Positions 27,209 to 35,468 of a stretch of 64,000 nt of DNA are shown here, one piece after another; positions within the stretch are counted from its first letter, which is position 1, and each line of letters starts with the position of its first letter. Location of the stretch: contig NZ_BPQS01000001.1 of the NCBI RefSeq assembly GCF_022179385.1, positions 1 to 64,000 of the forward strand. The letters run 5' to 3'. Under the pieces are notes generated by a model. It ran no database searches, was not told the origin of the DNA, and was given only the letters and a program-made list of their open reading frames with translations. The stretch comes from Methylobacterium longum. Its GTDB lineage: Bacteria > Pseudomonadota > Alphaproteobacteria > Rhizobiales > Beijerinckiaceae. The translations under genes were made by a program, and so were the position numbers.

Positions 27209-27233
27209 GATATCTGACTAAAGTCAGATATCA
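27208..27233. promoter_or_regulatory. 26-bp perfect palindrome over the start codon of the MarR-GNAT gene
   Basis: Arms TGATATCTGACT (27208-27219) and AGTCAGATATCA (27222-27233) are exact reverse complements with AA between them. The ATG of the regulator ends at 27208, so bound protein would cover its own translation start and promoter. The core TCTGACT..AGTCAGA is typical for MarR-family operators. The next gene, hpnK, ends at 27241, eight bases away. Confidence 0.85.
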
Positions 27234-27240
27234 ACGCCGG

Positions 27241-28098
27241 TCAACCGAGGAAGTCGGAGAAGCCGCCGCGGATCGCGCCCGACGCGTCGGCGGCAGATCG
27301 GGAGGCGGGGGCGATCAGCGCGTCCCGCTCGTCCGCGTAGCGGTAGCCCGGCGCCTCGCCGGGGAAGCCGCCGGCGGTCGCGGGATGGGTGTAGAGTTCG
27401 GTCAGACCGTCAGGAAGTTCGGCCAGCAGCGCGGCGACGCGGGCCGGCGTCATGGCGCCGGACCAAGCGAGGCCGAGGGTGCGGTCCGGGATCAGCAGCC
27501 CAGCCTGCCGGGCGCGCACGGCCAGCAGCGCCGCCCAGGGGGCGATGTCGAGGGCGGCCGAGGGGCGGGCACCGGGCTCGGCGCGGCGGAGGATCTCCCG
27601 CGGCTCCCGAGGCACGCGCAGGGCGCGCATTCCGAAGTCGCGGCCGATGCGCAGCACCGCGCCCGCGATCAGCGGGTGGACGTGGAAGTGCTTGTGGGCG
27701 TTGACGTGGTCGAGGGGCAGGCCGGTGGCCCGGTAGGCTTCGAACTGGGCCCGGATCTCGGCGGCGAGCTGACGGCGCGCGGCGGACTTGCGGGCGAAGT
27801 CGAATCCGAGACGACCCATGTCGGCGCGCATCAGGCCGGCCGCATCGGTCAGGTCCGGCAGCTGAGTCGCCGGGAGAGTCGGCCATGCCTCCACGAGGAC
27901 GAGGTGCAGCCCGACCCGCAGGGACGGCATCCGCCTCGCCCGCGCCACCGCATCCGCGGCGGCCGGCGCCGAGACCATCAGGCTCGCGGCGGTGAGGATC
28001 CCGTCGCGATGCGCCTGCTCGACGGCCTCGTTGACCTCGGGGCTCAGCCCGAAATCGTCGGCGGTGACGACAAGACGCTTCACTGGGACCTCGGTCAC
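27241..28098 (-). CDS. hpnK: Hopanoid deacetylase HpnK (YdjC family)
   Basis: A 285-aa carbohydrate deacetylase-like protein. The metal-site motif VVTADDFGLSPEVNEAV at the N-terminus and HVNAHKHFHVHPL (about residues 127-139) define the YdjC fold. In the hopanoid pathway HpnK removes the acetyl group from the N-acetylglucosaminyl-bacteriohopanetetrol made by HpnI, giving the free amine needed by HpnJ (known from other bacteria). It is the last gene of the hpnL-hpnM-hpnI-hpnJ-hpnK operon and follows a block of four hairpins. Confidence 0.92.
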   Translation of the reverse strand: MTEVPVKRLVVTADDFGLSPEVNEAVEQAHRDGILTAASLMVSAPAAADAVARARRMPSLRVGLHLVLVEAWPTLPATQLPDLTDAAGLMRADMGRLGFDFARKSAARRQLAAEIRAQFEAYRATGLPLDHVNAHKHFHVHPLIAGAVLRIGRDFGMRALRVPREPREILRRAEPGARPSAALDIAPWAALLAVRARQAGLLIPDRTLGLAWSGAMTPARVAALLAELPDGLTELYTHPATAGGFPGEAPGYRYADERDALIAPASRSAADASGAIRGGFSDFLG

Positions 28099-28105
28099 GG
28101 GTGTC

Positions 28106-28195
28106 GAGAGGGCGCGCCCTCTCGCGGGTCCAGGGCGGAGCCCTGGAAGAGGCGCGGGGCTCCGCCCCGCTCCCCGCCGGGGCCGTAGGCCCCGG
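28106..28195. repeat. Block of four consecutive hairpins between hpnJ and hpnK
   Basis: Four perfect inverted repeats stand in a row: 28106-28123 (18-bp palindrome), 28129-28147 (8-bp arms, 3-base loop), 28154-28170 (7-bp arms, 3-base loop) and 28177-28195 (8-bp arms, GTA loop). The cluster fills nearly the whole 107-base gap between the two genes. It resembles REP-type or transcript-stabilising structures and could reduce hpnK expression relative to hpnJ. Confidence 0.8.
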
Positions 28196-28205
28196 ACCCC
28201 TGACG

Positions 28206-29639
28206 TCAGGCCGCTTTGGCGGTGCCCTGGCGCTCCTTGAGGAAGCGGTAGAACTCCACGCCCTCGCGCAGGCGGCGCTTCATCATGTCGGGCGAGCGTA
28301 CCATCTCGCTGACGATCGAGGCGATCTTCGGAGCCCGGAAGTAGAACTTCTTGTAGAACTCCTCAACCGAGGTGAAGATCTCGGTGTGCGAGAGGTGCGG
28401 GTAATGCAGCGGCGCGACCTGCACGCCGTTCTCGTCGACGAGCTCGGCGTTCTCGATGTCGAGCCAGCCGTTCTCTACCGCCTGCTTGTACAGGAAGGTG
28501 CCCGGGTATGGGGCCGCGAGCGAGACCTGGATCGTGTGCGGGTTGATCCGCTTGGCGAAGGCGATCGTCTCCTGGATCGTCTCCTTCGTCTCGCCCGGCA
28601 GGCCGAGGATGAAGGTGCCGTGGATGGCGATGCCCAGGTCATGGCAATCCTGGGTGAACTTCTCAGCGACCTCGACCCGCATGCCCTTCTTGATGTTGTG
28701 CAGGATGGCCTGATTGCCGGACTCGTAGCCGACCAGCAGCAGGCGCAGGCCGTTCTCCTTGAGCACCTTCAGGGTCTCGCGCGGCACGTTCGCCTTGGCG
28801 TTGCACGACCACGTGACGCCGAGCTTGCCCAGCTCGCGGGCGATCTCCTCGGCGCGCGGCAGGTTGTCGGTGAAGGTATCGTCGTCGAAGAAGAACTCCT
28901 TGGTCTGCGGGAACTCCTTCAGGCAGTACTTGATCTCCTCGATCACGTGGGCGACCGAGCGGGTGCGATAGGTGTGGCCGCCGACCGTCTGCGGCCAGAG
29001 GCAGAAGGTGCAGCGGCTCTTGCAGCCCCGCCCCGAGTAGAACGAGATGTAGGGGTGCTTCAGGTAACCGATGAAGTACTTCTCCATCTCCAGGTCGCGC
29101 TTGTAGACGCTGGTGACGAAGGGCAGCTGATCCATGTCGGTCATGATCTCGCGGTCCTCGTTGTGGACCACGACCCCGTTGGCATCGCGATAGGACAGCC
29201 CCTTGATCTCCGACATCGGCACGCCGTCGGCGACTTCCTTGACGGTGAAGTCGAACTCGTTGCGGGCGCAGAAATCGACCACGGGGGCCTGGGCCATCGC
29301 GCCGGCGGCGTCGACCGCGACCTTGGCGCCGATCAGGCCGGCGATCAGCTTCGGGTTGGCGGCCTTCAGCGCCTCGATGGTCTTCACGTCGGATTTGAAC
29401 GACGGCACCGAGGTGTGGAGCACGACGAGGTCGAAGTCGTTGGCCTGGGCCACGATCTCGGCGAGCTTGATGTTGTGCGGCGGCGCGTCGATCAGCTTCG
29501 AGTTCGGCACCAGGGCGGCCGGCTGGGCCAGCCAGGTCGGGTACCAGAACGACTTGATCTCGCGCTTGGCCTGGTAACGGGAGCCGGCACCGCCGTCGAA
29601 ACCGTCGAAGGTGGGGGCCTGGAGGAAGAGCGTGCGCAT
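28206..29639 (-). CDS. hpnJ: Radical SAM protein HpnJ, hopanoid ring-contraction enzyme
   Basis: A 477-aa radical SAM protein. The cluster-binding motif is GRGCKSRCTFC, Cys206-x3-Cys210-x2-Cys213, in the middle of the protein after an N-terminal cobalamin-binding-like domain. HpnJ converts the amino-sugar hopanoid to the cyclitol ether (known from Burkholderia work). The ATG at 29639 gives the expected MRTLFLQAPTFDGFDGG start; the TTG at 29648 would add three residues. It lies between hpnI and hpnK in the same operon. Confidence 0.95.
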   Translation of the reverse strand: MRTLFLQAPTFDGFDGGAGSRYQAKREIKSFWYPTWLAQPAALVPNSKLIDAPPHNIKLAEIVAQANDFDLVVLHTSVPSFKSDVKTIEALKAANPKLIAGLIGAKVAVDAAGAMAQAPVVDFCARNEFDFTVKEVADGVPMSEIKGLSYRDANGVVVHNEDREIMTDMDQLPFVTSVYKRDLEMEKYFIGYLKHPYISFYSGRGCKSRCTFCLWPQTVGGHTYRTRSVAHVIEEIKYCLKEFPQTKEFFFDDDTFTDNLPRAEEIARELGKLGVTWSCNAKANVPRETLKVLKENGLRLLLVGYESGNQAILHNIKKGMRVEVAEKFTQDCHDLGIAIHGTFILGLPGETKETIQETIAFAKRINPHTIQVSLAAPYPGTFLYKQAVENGWLDIENAELVDENGVQVAPLHYPHLSHTEIFTSVEEFYKKFYFRAPKIASIVSEMVRSPDMMKRRLREGVEFYRFLKERQGTAKAA

Positions 29640-29696
29640 GGGGTTCAAGGCCTCAGGGCAATGCCGGGGGGAGGGCGGAGGACGAGGAAACCGGGT

Positions 29697-30905
29697 TCAG
29701 CGGAGCGGCGCGCCGGCATCGCGGCCGAGTTCGGCGTCCGGGATCAGGGTGCCATCCGCAACCACGTGATAATCGTGACCTTTCCATGTCACCGCCCCCG
29801 ACACGAAGGCCCAGGAGAAGTTCAGGAAGGAGAGGATGTCGCGGATCGGCAACAGTCCGTAGGGGTGCGGGGCGAGACCGAAGGCGCGCTCCAGCTGGCG
29901 GCAGAGCAGGATCCGGCTGGCCAGCGCGGCGGCGGCGACCCACAGCGCGCCGGTTCCGGCCCCCGGCAGCAGGGCGCCCACGAGGGCGAGGGGGAAGGCG
30001 TGGGTGACGATTGAGCCGGCATAGCCGGCGGGATCGACGGTGCGAATCGTGCGGTTCCACCGCAGTTCGTGCCGCCACAGGCCGGAGAGATCGGTGTCGA
30101 CGCTGGTATGGCCGATGGTGAAGCTCGGGATCACCACCCGGCCGCCGAGGCCGCGCAGGGCGGCGCCGATCGCGTAATCGTCCGCGAGGTCGTTGCGGAA
30201 GGTGCGGAAGCCGCCCACCGCCTCCAGGTTCGCCCGGGTGAACGCCACGGTGGAGCCGAAGCACGGCTTGGCCAGTCCCAGGCTGAGGCCCATCACGACG
30301 TTCGGCAGGAACTGCGTGTCGATCGCCAGGGCGGAGAGTTGATCGTAGAGGCCCCGGAAGGCGGGAACGCCGTGGTAGAGGCAGGTGACGCCGGTTACCC
30401 CCTCCTGCGACAACTCCGCGACGAGGCGCTCCAGGTAATCGGGCCGGACCACCATGTCGCTGTCGGCCAGCACCACCACGTCGTGGGCGATCGCCTCGGC
30501 CATGTTGATCAGGTTCGAGACCTTGCGGTTCGAGCCATGCTGGCGGCCATCGATCACGAGGTCGATGCGCGCTTGCGGATAGGCCTGCTTCAGCCGCTGC
30601 ACGACGGCAATTGCGGGATCACCGGCCTTCTGGACGCCGAACACCACCTGCACCGCGCCGGCGTAATCCTGGCGCAGCACGGTCTCGAGGTTCTCGTAGA
30701 GGTTCGGTTCGAGGCCGCAGAGCGGCTTGAGCACGGTCACGGAGGGCGCGGCGCAGCCGGACGCCAGAACCGGAACGTCGCGCGCCACGTAACGGCCCGC
30801 GCAATAGGCCGCGGCCAGCCCGTAGAGGCAGCCCGCCGCCGCCAGGATCAGGCAGAGCAGCGAGAGCCACGAGAGGCTGAGCAGTGCCAGCGAGGAGAGG
30901 TCCAT
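29697..30905 (-). CDS. hpnI: Hopanoid glycosyltransferase HpnI
   Basis: A 402-aa membrane glycosyltransferase (family 2) that puts N-acetylglucosamine on bacteriohopanetetrol. An N-terminal membrane helix (about residues 9-35) is followed by the GT2 region with VTVLKPLCGLEPNLYENLETVLRQDY, the metal-binding DSD in VVVLADSDMVV, and the RWNRTIRTVDPAGY acceptor motif near 275. Further membrane segments lie at the C-terminus. It is transcribed leftward behind hpnM, 84 bases away, and in front of hpnJ, 57 bases away. Confidence 0.95.
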   Translation of the reverse strand: MDLSSLALLSLSWLSLLCLILAAAGCLYGLAAAYCAGRYVARDVPVLASGCAAPSVTVLKPLCGLEPNLYENLETVLRQDYAGAVQVVFGVQKAGDPAIAVVQRLKQAYPQARIDLVIDGRQHGSNRKVSNLINMAEAIAHDVVVLADSDMVVRPDYLERLVAELSQEGVTGVTCLYHGVPAFRGLYDQLSALAIDTQFLPNVVMGLSLGLAKPCFGSTVAFTRANLEAVGGFRTFRNDLADDYAIGAALRGLGGRVVIPSFTIGHTSVDTDLSGLWRHELRWNRTIRTVDPAGYAGSIVTHAFPLALVGALLPGAGTGALWVAAAALASRILLCRQLERAFGLAPHPYGLLPIRDILSFLNFSWAFVSGAVTWKGHDYHVVADGTLIPDAELGRDAGAPLR

Positions 30906-30989
30906 CCGGTCGGGTCCGTGCGATCGTCCGGCCGCTTCGGGCGGCGATGGCCGCGTGCGGCCGGTTCAGTGGGCCCCTGTCGGCTCGGC

Positions 30990-31601
30990 TCAGGGCGTCG
31001 GCTTGGCGGCGAGCATGCCGTCGGCCCGCTGGCGGAGGAACTTGACGACGCCGTCGGCGCCCCCGGACTTCAGCGGCGCGGACAGCGCATTGCGCTGCGC
31101 GGCGATCTCGCTGACGTCGCCGTTGAGCAGGACATCCTGGATGCGGTTGCTGTCGTTCACCACGAAGTCGACCGCGGAATCGTCGCCGTCCGAGGTGGTG
31201 ACGCGGGTCGGCACCACGCGCTGCGAGCCGCGCTCCTCGATCTTGGGCGTGACCTCGAACTTGCCGCCGGCGGCGCGGGCCAGCCGGTTCGCGTAGGTGA
31301 CGATCAGGCTGCGCTTGAACGCGTCGGTCACCGCCTCCTGCTGATCCGGGGTGAAGCTCGACCACTTCGAGCCGACGGCGACGCGGGCCATGGCGGGGAA
31401 GTCGAATGCCTTGTCGAGGGCCGGCCCGACGGCGTCGACCCGCGCGGGCAGCGGACCGGGACCGTCCTTCAGGGCGGTGGAGAAGGCCGCGTAGAGGTCG
31501 CGGACCGTCTGAACGGCGGGGTCGTCCGCGGCCCATGCCTGGACCGGGACGAAGATTGACGCGGCGATGAGGGTGGCCGCGAGGCGGCGGGTCAGGCGCA
31601 C
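30990..31601 (-). CDS. hpnM: Hopanoid-associated MlaC/Ttg2-like periplasmic protein HpnM
   Basis: A 203-aa secreted protein of the toluene-tolerance Ttg2D/MlaC family, periplasmic lipid-binding proteins. A signal peptide (ATLIAASIFVPVQAWAADD) precedes a globular domain with KAFDFPAMARVAVGSKWSSF and the family pattern near QDVLLNGDVSEIAAQR. The gene starts with GTG at 31601 inside the end of hpnL (10-base overlap), with GAGGAG at good spacing, so it is translationally coupled to hpnL. Position supports a role in hopanoid export with HpnN (inference). Confidence 0.9.
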   Translation of the reverse strand: MRLTRRLAATLIAASIFVPVQAWAADDPAVQTVRDLYAAFSTALKDGPGPLPARVDAVGPALDKAFDFPAMARVAVGSKWSSFTPDQQEAVTDAFKRSLIVTYANRLARAAGGKFEVTPKIEERGSQRVVPTRVTTSDGDDSAVDFVVNDSNRIQDVLLNGDVSEIAAQRNALSAPLKSGGADGVVKFLRQRADGMLAAKPTP

Positions 31602-32704
31602 TTCTTCAACTCCTCGCCGTCGCCGAGCCGCGCGACCATGCGGGGCGGGGCGTAGCTGTAGAACGGCCCGAGAGTCGCGGGCTGGGACACGCGCTGAGCC
31701 GTGCGTCCGACCGCGGAATCCGCCTCCCGCTCTTCGTCCTCCGGCGCCTCGGCGCGGAGCTTGGCCTCGATCCGATGCCAGAGCAGCAGGCTCGGCAGCC
31801 CGACTCCGAGATCCGCGAAGCGCTTGACCAGGGACAGGGCGAGCGCCGCCTCGGCCGGGATGTCGAACAGGCCGCAGAGGGCGATCAGGCCGCCTTCCTG
31901 GGCACCCAGCGCGCCCGGTACCGCGAAGGCCGCGCCGCGCACGGCCTGGGCGAGACTCTCGATCATCAGCGCCTGCGCGAAGTCGATGGGATACCCCATG
32001 AACCGCAGACAGACATAGACTTCCAGCGTTCCGATCACCCAGCCCACGAGGTGGACCAGCAACGCCACCGCGAAGCGGCCGTGGTTGCCGTAGAGGCGGC
32101 GGAGGCTGTCGTAGAGCTGGTCGATGGCACCGAAGGCCCGCCATTCGCGGCCGGAGGCGAAGCGGCTGAGCAGACCCTGGATGAGCCGGTGCCCGGCACG
32201 CCTCTGGATCAGGTAGAAGGCGCCGAGCGCGGGCACCGCCAGGGCGAGACCGCCCTCGACCGTGTGGGCGATCGGTCCGTTGCCGGAGATCATGACCAGC
32301 AGGGCGAGGCCGGCCACGGTGAACAGGAGCTGCGTCAGGGCCTGGGTCATCAGGTCGACGAACATGCTGGCACCTGCGAGAGCCCCGGGGACGCTGCGCT
32401 TCGCCAGAAGGCGCGCGCCGACGAAATCCCCCCCCACGGTGGCCACCGGCAGCAGCGTGTTGATGCCCTCGCGCACGAACCGGAGGGAGACGCAGTCGCG
32501 CAGCTTGGCCGTTCCGGCCGGAAACACGACGTGCCACCCGAGCCCCGCCCAGGCGACCGCCACGATGCGGGCCAGGACCACGAGGGCGGCGCCCCAGCCG
32601 GCACTCAGGACGGCGGCCGACACGTCTTCCAGGCCGGAGGACATGAACAGGCCCACGACCGTGCACAGACCGGCGATCAAGGCCAAGGTCGTCAGGCGCT
32701 TCAT
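31592..32704 (-). CDS. hpnL: Hopanoid-associated membrane protein HpnL
   Basis: A 370-aa integral membrane protein of the UPF0104/lysylphosphatidylglycerol synthase transmembrane family, with about eight hydrophobic segments (first at residues 5-23, GLCTVVGLFMSS). The motif PGALGAQEGGLIALCGLF near 265 is typical of this family. The function in hopanoid metabolism is not established biochemically. It is the first gene of the leftward hpnL-hpnM-hpnI-hpnJ-hpnK operon, separated by 210 bases from the divergent amidinotransferase gene. Confidence 0.92.
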   Translation of the reverse strand: MKRLTTLALIAGLCTVVGLFMSSGLEDVSAAVLSAGWGAALVVLARIVAVAWAGLGWHVVFPAGTAKLRDCVSLRFVREGINTLLPVATVGGDFVGARLLAKRSVPGALAGASMFVDLMTQALTQLLFTVAGLALLVMISGNGPIAHTVEGGLALAVPALGAFYLIQRRAGHRLIQGLLSRFASGREWRAFGAIDQLYDSLRRLYGNHGRFAVALLVHLVGWVIGTLEVYVCLRFMGYPIDFAQALMIESLAQAVRGAAFAVPGALGAQEGGLIALCGLFDIPAEAALALSLVKRFADLGVGLPSLLLWHRIEAKLRAEAPEDEEREADSAVGRTAQRVSQPATLGPFYSYAPPRMVARLGDGEELKKCA

Positions 32705-32914
32705 TATCGTCTTTCAAGCTCGCAGAAGGCTTGATGCGGGAAATCGGTCACGGTCGCGGCAGAAATAGGTCCGCCGGGCCGAGAACGTTTCTGCCACGTT
32801 GCAGCATGGATTAGCGGTGTCTATCACCCGTTTGACACACCGAGGGCCAAAGCGGCGGCGGAGCTGAACAGCCCGCGTAGAAGGCCGCGCCACGTCGCAG
32901 AAGGGGCACACGTC

Positions 32915-34090
32915 ATGGAGCGCGAATCAACGATCACGGCCGTCGAGGCCGTGACGGAGGACACGCATGCCGGCGGCGTCCACGGCGGAGCGGGCCCGGG
33001 CGCGCCGGCGCCGCAATCGCCGGTGATGGCCTGGAACGAGTGGGATCCGCTCGAGGAGGTGATCGTCGGCTCGCTGGACGGCGCCACGATCCCGACCCAC
33101 CACCTGACCGTGATCTTCAACCTGCCGCGCGCCGCGCAGCCCTTCTACCGGCTGGCGAGCGGCTGGAAATATCCGAAGTTCATGAAGAAGCTCGCCCAGG
33201 CCGAGCTCGACAACTTCATCACCATCCTGGCTGGGGAAGGCGTGAAGGTCCGCCGCCCGGACACGGTGGACTTCTCCAAGAAGTTCAAGGCACCGCGCTG
33301 GACCTCGCGGGGCTTCTGCGTCGCCTGTCCGCGGGACCCGTACCTCGTCATCGGCGACGAGATCATCGAGAGCCCGATGTGCTGGCGCTCGCGCTACTTC
33401 GAGGGCGATGCCTACCGGTCGCTGTTCAAGGAGTATTTCCGAGCCGGCGCCCGCTGGACCTCGGCTCCGCGTCCGCAACTGACCGACGACCTCTACAACT
33501 ACGATTACCGGGTGCCGGACCTGAAGGCCGGCGAGCCCATGCAGTTCACGGTGAACGAGTTCGAGCCGGTCTTCGACGCCGCCGATTTCGTCCGCTGCGG
33601 CCGCGACCTGTTCGTGACCCGCTCCAACGTCACGAACCTGATGGGCATCGAGTGGCTGCGCCGCCACCTCGGCCCGGGCTTCCGCATCCACGAGATCGAG
33701 AGCCGCTGCCCGCAGCCCATGCACATCGACTCGTCGTTCATGCCGCTGGCGCCCGGCAAGGTGCTGGTGAACCCGGACTACGTCGACGTCGAGAAGCTGC
33801 CCGCCGTGCTCAAGAAGTGGGACGTGTTGATCGCCCCGCGCCCCGACCCGGTCGAGGGCTTCATGAGCAAGATCTCGATGTGCTCGCCCTGGACCTCGAT
33901 CAACGTCCTGGCGATCACCGAGAAGAAGATCGTTGTCGACCAGAGCCAGCCGACGCTGATCAAGGCGCTGAAGGATTGGGGCTTCGACCCGATCCCGGCG
34001 CCGTTCCTCAGCTACGGCCCGTTCGGCGGCTCGTTCCACTGCGCGACCCTCGACGTGCGCCGCCGCGGCGTCCTGAAGTCGTATTTCTAG
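32915..34090 (+). CDS. Glycine/inosamine-type amidinotransferase homologue
   Basis: A 391-aa cytoplasmic amidinotransferase of the penten fold. The triad is visible as Asp221 (in FDAADFVRCGRDLF), His270 (in PMHIDSSFMPLAPGKV) and Cys376 (in GGSFHCATLDVRR), with spacing like that in human AGAT (254, 303, 407). Such enzymes move the amidino group of arginine to an amine: glycine in AGAT, inosamine phosphate in StrB1. The first 35 residues are a low-complexity, Gly/Ala/Pro-rich extension. The gene is divergent from the hopanoid operon hpnL-K. This suggests that its acceptor is the aminocyclitol of the hopanoid ether made by HpnI/K/J; this is inference. It ends before a terminator hairpin. Confidence 0.9.
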   Translation: MERESTITAVEAVTEDTHAGGVHGGAGPGAPAPQSPVMAWNEWDPLEEVIVGSLDGATIPTHHLTVIFNLPRAAQPFYRLASGWKYPKFMKKLAQAELDNFITILAGEGVKVRRPDTVDFSKKFKAPRWTSRGFCVACPRDPYLVIGDEIIESPMCWRSRYFEGDAYRSLFKEYFRAGARWTSAPRPQLTDDLYNYDYRVPDLKAGEPMQFTVNEFEPVFDAADFVRCGRDLFVTRSNVTNLMGIEWLRRHLGPGFRIHEIESRCPQPMHIDSSFMPLAPGKVLVNPDYVDVEKLPAVLKKWDVLIAPRPDPVEGFMSKISMCSPWTSINVLAITEKKIVVDQSQPTLIKALKDWGFDPIPAPFLSYGPFGGSFHCATLDVRRRGVLKSYF

Positions 34091-34101
34091 GGGCTGAACC
34101 G

Positions 34102-34131
34102 TCACCCTCCCGCCCGGCTGCGGGAGGGTGA
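34102..34131 (+). terminator. Hairpin after the amidinotransferase gene
   Basis: Perfect 11-bp arms TCACCCTCCCG (34102-34112) and CGGGAGGGTGA (34121-34131) around an 8-base loop, 11 bases past the stop codon. The U tract is absent, but position and symmetry fit a terminator. Confidence 0.65.
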
Positions 34132-34287
34132 ACCCGCGACGGGGCATGCCTGCGCGCAGATCCCGAAGACCACGTCGTGTCGTCCCGGGGCGCCGCACGC
34201 GGATCCGGGATGACGAGGCGGGCGTTCGAGCCCCTGCGCGGGCTCGGCCGGTGTGACGGGTCGGATCCACGCCTCCGACCGGGCCGA

Positions 34288-35298
34288 TCAGGGCGCCGCG
34301 ATGCCCTCGATGAGCGCTGTGTTGAACCCCTCGGGATCCGACATCTGCGGCGCGTGGCCGAGATCCGGAAACTCGATGAGCCGCGCCCCCGGGATCGCCT
34401 TCGCGGCGGCCTTGCCGAGTTCGGGGTAGTTGCCGAGGCCCGCCCGCATCTCCGGCGGGGCCAGATCCTTGCCGATCGCCGTGTTGTCCTTCTGGCCGAT
34501 GAGCAGGAGGGTCGGCACCGCGATCTCCGGGAACCGGTAAACCACCGGCTCGGTGACGATCATGTCGTAGAGCAGCGCCGAATCCCAGGCGACCGCCTCC
34601 TTGCCGGGACCGTTGTTGAGGCCGGCCAGCATCGTCACCCAGGGCTCGTAGCGGGCCTCCCATTTTCCCGCGTAGTAGGTCGCAGTCTCGTAGGCACGGA
34701 TCGCGTCCGCCGAGACCTTCAGCTCGCGCTGGTACCATTGCTCCACCGAGGTCGGCGGCACGCCCTTGGCGGCCCAGTCCTCCAAGCCGATCGGGTTGAC
34801 CAGTACGAGCTGCCCGACCGCTTTCGGGTAGAGCAGGGCGTAGTGCGCGGCGAGCATGCCGCCCGTGGAATGACCGACCAGGATCGGGCGCTCGATCCCG
34901 AGCTTGTCCATCAGGGCGTGGGTATTCTCTGCGAGTTGGCGGAAGGTGAACTGGTAGGCCGCCGGCTTGCTCGACTTGCAGAAGCCGATCTGGTCCAGAG
35001 CGATCACCCGGTAGCCGGCCGCGCTGAGCGCCCGGATCTGGCTTTCCCAGGTTGCGGCGCAGAAGTTCTTGCCGTGGAGCAGGACGACCGTGCGGCCGTT
35101 TGGCGATCCGGGCCGGATGTCGAGATACGCCATCTGGAGCGGCTGACGCTGCGACGTGAGCAGGAAGCGCTCCACCGGGAACGGGTAGGCGAAGCCTTCG
35201 AGCTCCGGGCCGTAGGCCGGAAGCGGCAGAGGTTCTGCCGAGGCGCCGCCGGGAAGGGCGATGACCATCAGGAGAGTGGCGAGGACGGATCGGAGCAT
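34288..35298 (-). CDS. Secreted alpha/beta hydrolase
   Basis: A 336-aa alpha/beta-fold hydrolase. A signal peptide (MLRSVLATLLMVIALPGGASA) is followed by the core: oxyanion-hole segment LLHGKNFCAATWES (about residue 75), nucleophile elbow VGHSTGG (Ser about 142) and the late LGHAPQ histidine (about 315). The catalytic acid probably lies in LLIGQKDNTAIG. The substrate is unknown; ester, lactone or haloalkane-type reactions are all possible. It is convergent with the amidinotransferase gene and shows no operon partner. Confidence 0.87.
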   Translation of the reverse strand: MLRSVLATLLMVIALPGGASAEPLPLPAYGPELEGFAYPFPVERFLLTSQRQPLQMAYLDIRPGSPNGRTVVLLHGKNFCAATWESQIRALSAAGYRVIALDQIGFCKSSKPAAYQFTFRQLAENTHALMDKLGIERPILVGHSTGGMLAAHYALLYPKAVGQLVLVNPIGLEDWAAKGVPPTSVEQWYQRELKVSADAIRAYETATYYAGKWEARYEPWVTMLAGLNNGPGKEAVAWDSALLYDMIVTEPVVYRFPEIAVPTLLLIGQKDNTAIGKDLAPPEMRAGLGNYPELGKAAAKAIPGARLIEFPDLGHAPQMSDPEGFNTALIEGIAAP

Positions 35299-35468
35299 GG
35301 CGGTGCCGGGACCTGATCTGCGGGCGCCGCAGGACGCCGCGCCGCCCGCTCAGATCGGACATCGCGCCGATCCTGTCTACGCCGCGCACCACGACGCCTG
35401 ACCATCGCGCCTTCGGCGATCCCGCTCTTCGCCGGACGATCGGCGCCATGCGATCGGACGTCCCAGGC

